DNA from: Rattus norvegicus
Taxonomy: Eukaryota; Chordata; Mammalia; Rodentia; Muridae
DNA length: 64,000 bases
Direction: 5' to 3'
NCBI RefSeq assembly: GCF_036323735.1
Contig: NC_086024.1
Coordinates: 75,527,924-75,591,923 of the forward strand
Part shown: piece after piece, positions 58,656 through 64,000 of the stretch
Layout of the letters: each line of letters opens with the position of its first letter
Numbering within the stretch: position 1 is the stretch's first letter
Program-made: the position numbers and the translations under genes
Notes under the pieces: generated by a model
Told to the model about the DNA's origin: nothing
Seen by the model: the letters and a program-made list of their open reading frames with translations, nothing else
The model's database searches: none

Positions 58656-59355
58656 TTATTATTTAAAAAATGAATAAGCCAGCTGTCATCTTGTGACTAG
58701 AGTGGCTAGCTGCATTGCCTGGTGCATGCCTTTGACACTTTATCCATGCAATACAACCTCCAGTTTATTAAATGTGAATGTCTGGACTCTGTCACTGCAT
58801 TTAAAAACCTATTCGCCAGCCCTCAATTTCACGTAGAGGAGAGAGAACAGAGTGCCTAGCTCCTGGTTGGCCACTCTTCTCTCAGTGTCTGCAGGACGCA
58901 GCTACTCCTTGTGTGAGGCCTACACCTTTGGGAGAAGTGTCTGGCTGGCAGCAGGCAGACATTTACTTTACAATGGTGTGGTCTCTGGTTGCACGTTGTT
59001 ATAAATGAGGGTTTTCTCAAGGCCTGCTCCCCCACTGTCCCAGAGACATTGATGTATTTGACAGGGAGTATGATCTGGGAAGTGGAAGTTTTGACATCTT
59101 CCTAGGTGCTTTAAATGTGCAGTAGAAATTCAGAAATTGTGCCTTGAGACAGTAATCCTCAAATATTCAGGCTCATCAGAATGCAGGAGATGGGTTAAAG
59201 CTCCAGATGCTTGGTCGCTCCCCACAGCATCAGGTCCAAGGTTTCTGGATCCCACTGCTTGACAGTCTGTGCCTCTAACAAGGGTCTGTATACGGAGATG
59301 CTGATGTCCTGGGTCACAGCTTAAGGACAGACATGCTGTTCTGCTGCTTCATTTT
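58656..59355. other. Single-copy non-coding stretch
   Basis: Nothing recognised. Confidence 0.4.
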
Positions 59356-59384
59356 TTACATGTATGTTGCAATCATACATGTAA
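59356..59384. repeat. Perfect 11-bp inverted repeat
   Basis: ttacatgtatg (59356-59366) pairs with catacatgtaa (59374-59384) across a seven-base loop, at the edge of a TA-rich stretch reaching 59438. Confidence 0.9.
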
Positions 59385-59439
59385 TATATATCATTACTAT
59401 AATATACAATATATTATGTATTACTATATATTGATACAT

Positions 59440-59825
59440 GGAACATAAAGCTCACATTTTAATCATTGTAGGTATATGGTTCAGTGGCATTAACTACATC
59501 CACATTGTTGCACAACCATTACCACCTTCCATCTCCATGAAGGTTCTCCCCTCTGAAACTGTACCTGATGCACACTGAGGCGCATTCCTCTCTGCTGCCC
59601 CCGGCCCTTGAACAGCAGCACGCTGCATTCTAACTCTGTGAACGTGAGGACTCTAGGTGCTTCGTGTGTGTGGAACACAGGGTGTTTGTGACTGCTATGA
59701 TACCATCCTTGTAGGACGTGTCAGAATTTCTTTCAGAATTGGTTGTGTACACTACACTTTTTCTTCTTGTACACCAATACATACTTGGGTAATTCCTATC
59801 TTTTGACTCTTGTCTGTCATTTACC
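59440..59825 (-). mobile_element. Ancient L1M-type fragment
   Basis: 'ggttcagtggcattaactac', 'cacattgttgcacaaccat' and 'gacgtgtcagaatttctttc' are in the order of an ancient mammalian L1 read in reverse. It is highly diverged. Confidence 0.65.
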
Positions 59826-59838
59826 ATATTAAAACTGT

Positions 59839-59887
59839 GGGGGGGGGAGGGAGAGAGGGAGGGGAGGGGAGGGGGAGGGAGAGAGAA
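59839..59887 (+). repeat. G-run and (GGGA)n tract
   Basis: A run of nine to ten G is followed by GGGA/GAGA units, purine-only, with quadruplex potential. Confidence 0.9.
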
Positions 59888-60150
59888 GGCCAGAGGTGAA
59901 CGTAGATGGTATGATGCATGCACCTTGATCTCTGACAGCCTCTCACTTGCTCTGGACCTCACCAATTAGGCTAGGCTGGCTGGTTAGTCCTTGGATTCTA
60001 TCTGCCCTTGTCTTCCCAGAGCCAGCTACTACACCCAGAATTTTTACAAAGAGGACACATACACAAGCTTTCTGAGTTTTAAACCAGGGTTCCAACTATG
60101 ATCCTCTTGGTTGTGCAAAAAGCGCTTTACTACTTGCCATTTACTTTAAA
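59888..60150 (-). mobile_element. B4-type composite SINE, reverse orientation
   Basis: 'ctgacagcctctcacttgctc', 'gctaggctggctggttagtcc', 'ggttccaactatgatcctc' and 'aagcgctttactacttgcc' follow the reversed B1-like to ID-like order. Confidence 0.65.
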
Positions 60151-63100
60151 ATATTTAAATAACAGGTTGTGGCCATCTTTCCATGTGAGTTCTGGTACAG
60201 CCACATAGTTCCTTCTCAATGGCTTGAAAGTGGCCGTCTAGGACCATCCAACCACGTAGCGACACAGCAGGACTCTGAATCTGGTGCTTTGCGGCTTCAT
60301 GGCCAAGTGGTTTTGACCCATCAGGACACAGAAGGACCGTGCATTTCAAACCAGGAGCTACCACATGCTTAACAAAGCGCCATGTTAGGTTCAAGATGAA
60401 ATGATACCATTTTATTAGGTTCTGAGACTCTGATAAATCAAGGGACAATCAGGAGGGAAGTAAAATCTAACCATGGCTTAGGAGACGATGTCCTGGACCC
60501 TCCTACTGCACAATGCTCCACAGCCCTGGGCTAATGATGCCCTGGCGTCTCTTGGGAAATCATAGTGACGGGGAGCATCTGCAGGCCAGAAGGGACCACC
60601 GAGTCCAGCCAGTCCAACCCTTTGTCTTAGGAGAAGAGGGAATTGGACTGAGAGATGAGCCCCAGGTGACAAGTCTCTTTCTGTCTCCACTAAGTGGGTG
60701 TGGCTGCTGGCTAAGTCATATTGAATAGTGCCCTACCCAGTTTTCACCCCACTTCTGTTGACTCAGTCACAGGGAAGCCTGCTTTCCCAAGCGTGTCATT
60801 GGTATTGTTCATTTCTCCTGTACACATGTGTCCTCATATTGGCCTGCCTAGCATTATTAAAAGACATTTATGTTTTCTCTTCGCTTCCATTTCCTTCCAG
60901 GGAAATGGGAAAATCAATCTGAGCGTCATTAAGAGAAAATTCCCCGCAGAAGATTGCTGGTGACGATGGATCTGTTACCTAACTTACCTTCTGCGCCTAA
61001 CTGGGATTTCTTCTACAGGGCATGAGACAGGACATGGTACTATGTCATTGCCTGGATGCAAGGCTTTTCCTCACTTGCCAAGTTTTCATTCCATTGTTCC
61101 ACGGCCATCCATGAATCCCATCTCCACCCTGATTAATTAGCTTCCAACTCCTTCATATTGACCCAACGATATTGGCTGGCTTCATTAGTGTCAGGAAACC
61201 TCTAAGAATGTTTCTGTAGACTCTGATGAAATGCCCTTTTCTCTTGCCCTGTTGGAGATATACCCCAGGAGCAGGAGGTGATCCGTCATGCCGTCTCCTG
61301 CACTGCGTGCAGTAAATGCCAAAATGATAGCTCGGCACTCCATGCAGCTGGGTGTACATGCTGCCTGGTAACTAGGTAGGGCTCCATGTCCTCCTTCTGG
61401 AACCCCTTGGGACTGCTGTCTTTTCACTTCTGGAGGCTGTCTGAATGGGTCTAAGCACCAAACTCAGCCTGTGGAGGTGCTGGCTGTCCAGCTTGCCTCT
61501 CATAGCAGCCCCACAGCTCAGAGATCAGAGAACCTGATTTACAAACGTCTGCCTCTTTTGATCGACTTTGATCCTCTGGGGAGAGATGGGAGTAAAAGTC
61601 TTGAAGCTGAATGTTTTCTAATCTGTCACAAAGAGAACCGGATGGGAAGAATGATACAAAATGCCTGGGCAGGGAGAGGGACTTTAGCTAAGAGCCGTAT
61701 GCATAACGGATTGTACTCAGTAAAATGCCTCATAGGGTGTGGTTACTCACTGTCTGGCTGGAATTAAAATTCCAATAGCTGCTTTCCTCACCAGCAACCT
61801 CCAGGATATAGAGAATGTGTTTATTTAACACCATTAGACCCTTACAGCCAACTCCTCCTTTCATGCAGGCCTCTCTTAAGATGGCTTTCATATGCACTTA
61901 GAATCAATCCCAAAATGCCCTCCACACCTCTTCGCCTGCCTCAGTCAGGGTGGCCAGGCCCAGCCGGAGGCATCTCATACATCTCCATCAGGCAAAGCCA
62001 GAGCTACAGCCAGAGCCAGCCCATCCCCCTCCAAGCAGCCTGCCAGCATGCAGCAGGGCCCTGGGAGCCGATACACAGACTGCAGTGTTTGGCTGATTCA
62101 TTTGTCTTCATTAATGTTGCTTATAGCCGAGGCCTTTGTCACATATATGATTATGTGAGATTCAGTTCTCTTGAATGTGTAAACACAGAGCTCTGGTGTG
62201 AGGCTCCAGGCCAACAGAGGCCTAAAGAAACTTCCCGCTGTTGCGGGTAGGAGCAGCCTGTGCTCTCGGCTGCAGGGATAGGCCCACCCTGGGGGATGGG
62301 ATCTTTGTCTCAAATCTCTGCAAGTGGCTCTTGGAGTGACTGAGGGCCTGGAAGGTCCAAGTTTGCCTTGCTCCCCTGTCCCAGAGCCTGGCTTCTTGCA
62401 GGATGGTCACTGCATGGGAGTGTATCTCCACTCTCCTCCCATAGCTGTCACGTTCACTTACTTATTCCTGTTAGGAAACATGTCCCCTCTTGCGTCCTGG
62501 GTCTGGTCTTCCTCTAAGGAACTACTGGTTTCTGAACAGTCTCCCTGTTTCTCTCTTCTAGTCTTGTTCACTTCTAAAACACATCACCCTGCAGTAATGC
62601 AATCTTTATAAAATATGGGTTGGTTTAGATCAGGTTCCTTCCCTGGAAAAGGTTAAACAGTTTAGGCTCTGGGGATTAACCCTCATGCCCCAACAAGCTT
62701 CAATGTGGCCATGTCTTGCTCTGTCCCTTCCTTTCCCCCTCAGTGGGGTTTCTACTTTGTCCCAGGGTCCCACAGCAGTTTTATCTTATGCCCAATATCT
62801 TGGGGCTTTTTGATTCATGAGATTTAAGGTTCTAACTAATGCACTCCCCTGTTTCGGACTAAGACAAGGGAACATAAAAATGTGGGCCGGATAAAGTCGT
62901 TCTTCTACTATACATTGTTGTCTAGGGACTGGAGTTTCCTTTTCGGGCCATCATTCCCAGGTCATGTTAGGCACAAAAAAAAAAAAAAAGAATGAATTGC
63001 CAGGGGAAAGGGGAGGGGGAGTTACTAAAAGGCACATGGCTGGGAGCCCAGGGAGGTCTGGCTCAAGAAAGAACAACTCTGGGACCCAACTCCCTGCCTC

Positions 63101-64000
63101 CCCCTCCCCACAAGCAGCTCACTTTCTTCTCTCCCTTCCACTTCCTTCTTCTTGCTCAGTGGTCTCTTTCCTCTGCTAACTCACGGCAGGCAGGCATCAG
63201 GGTCTACGTGAACTTGTGAAGCCCTGCCCACTGCCCTCTACAACTTTTCAGAAAGAGCGATGGTCACACTCAGCTCTGAACCAAGCCAGTCTGAACATAG
63301 GTTGTCTAGACTGCAAACTCTCCCAGACTCCCAGCTTTGACTAGGAAGTAGGGTGTGCGTGTGTGTGTTTGGAGTGGGGGCTGTACTGCCCACTTATCAA
63401 GGGCTGGAGTGGGTCATCTTCAAAGAACCCCATTTCCAATAAGATCCCATTTCTGGCAGTGGGGGTTGGGATCTTACCCTCCTTTTTAGGAGACACAATT
63501 CAACTCAGCAGTAGCTGAAGACAGAACCTCTCCTGGGCTTCCTGGGTGCCCCAGGAAGCCTCCCTGCCAGCCCTGCAGGTGTGGCCAGGGCAGTAGAAGA
63601 AAGGTATCAAATTCAGACTGCGGCTGTGCCTGCAAGCAGAGGGAGCTAGTGCACTCCAAGCAAATATGCGTCACAATTTCCCAGGCTGGTAGCATAACCT
63701 CACTGGTTTTAACAGTTCTAAGGAAAGACTAGAACAAAGCTGTACCCTGAGTGAGAAAAGGCAATAAAAAAGGAAGGTCATGACTGCCCCGAAGGTTATT
63801 GTCGATACAAGGTAGAGCATAGCCAGAGGCAGGGGCATCTAGGAGACTCCAGAGGGAACATTTCCCTGAGCTGAAGTCATGTGTGGAGAGAGAAGGAGAA
63901 AAGGGAGAGAGCCAGGAGACCAAGAGGTCAGGAGGGTAAAAGAGAAAAAAGGACCAGGTAATCAAAATGGCTGAGTTATATAGGGAAGGGTAGCACAGCC
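60151..64000. other. Repeat-poor terminal stretch
   Basis: I recognise no SINE, LINE or LTR over nearly 4 kb apart from an A15 run at 62975-62989. A clean single-copy block at 61900-62200 has features reminiscent of conserved non-coding sequence, but this cannot be tested here. The many open frames are short and unrelated to known proteins. No tRNA, rRNA or CRISPR signal is present. Confidence 0.4.

Noticed and set aside
60155..60728. Cluster of overlapping open frames on both strands
   Set aside because: Typical chance frames. No recognisable domains or start context.
62975..62989. A15 run as a retrocopy tail
   Set aside because: No flanking duplication or signal seen. Treated as a simple homopolymer.

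Overview
This window is mammalian nuclear DNA from a muroid rodent, most likely rat (Rattus). The evidence is the repeat content. There is an ID-family SINE with its tRNA-Ala/BC1-like body and its own target-site duplication, B1, B2, B3 and B4-type SINEs, two young L1 copies whose 3' ends match the rat-type L1 3' UTR, rodent hAT miniature elements (URR1-like), and much older mammalian MIR, L2 and L1M relics. Family names come from recall of consensus sequences, not from a database search.

I find no functional protein-coding gene. All long open frames are L1 ORF2 remains, a ceramide synthase 5 retropseudogene, low-complexity repeats read in frame, or frames that cross clear non-coding boundaries. 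The window is therefore intergenic or deep-intronic, and its story is one of retrotransposition.

Layout. 1-5.4 kb: SINEs, a URR1 element, an old LINE-1 3' region split by an LTR, and microsatellites. 5.4-7.5 kb: a 5'-truncated L1 (minus strand) between 13-bp duplications. 9.1-12.5 kb: a three-level nest in which an L1 sits inside a B2 SINE, which sits inside an old LINE-1 3' region; both inner levels keep perfect target-site duplications. 12.6-13.0 kb: a solo LTR. 16.3-17.7 kb: a candidate retrocopy of an unidentified transcript, with a polyadenylation signal, A-tail and a 14-bp duplication. 20-32 kb: mostly single-copy AT-rich sequence with MIR, L2, B3 and a decayed L1. 32.2-36.1 kb: a non-autonomous MaLR/ERVL-type provirus (minus strand). 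Each of its LTRs was hit independently, at the same homologous position, by an L1-mediated insertion: a transcript-3'-end-like fragment in one and an L1 3' end in the other. A further solo LTR lies at its 3' end. 36.3-38.0 kb: a processed Cers5 pseudogene with a 15-bp duplication. 38.5-60 kb: polypyrimidine and polypurine tracts, MIR, L2, old LINE-1 3' regions, LTRs and SINEs. 60-64 kb: repeat-poor sequence with no recognised feature.

No undescribed biological system is evident. The most unusual observations are the parallel insertions in the two LTRs, the unidentified retrocopy at 16.3-17.7 kb, the antisense fragment at 32.2-32.7 kb, and the missing homeobox-like segment in the Cers5 retrocopy.
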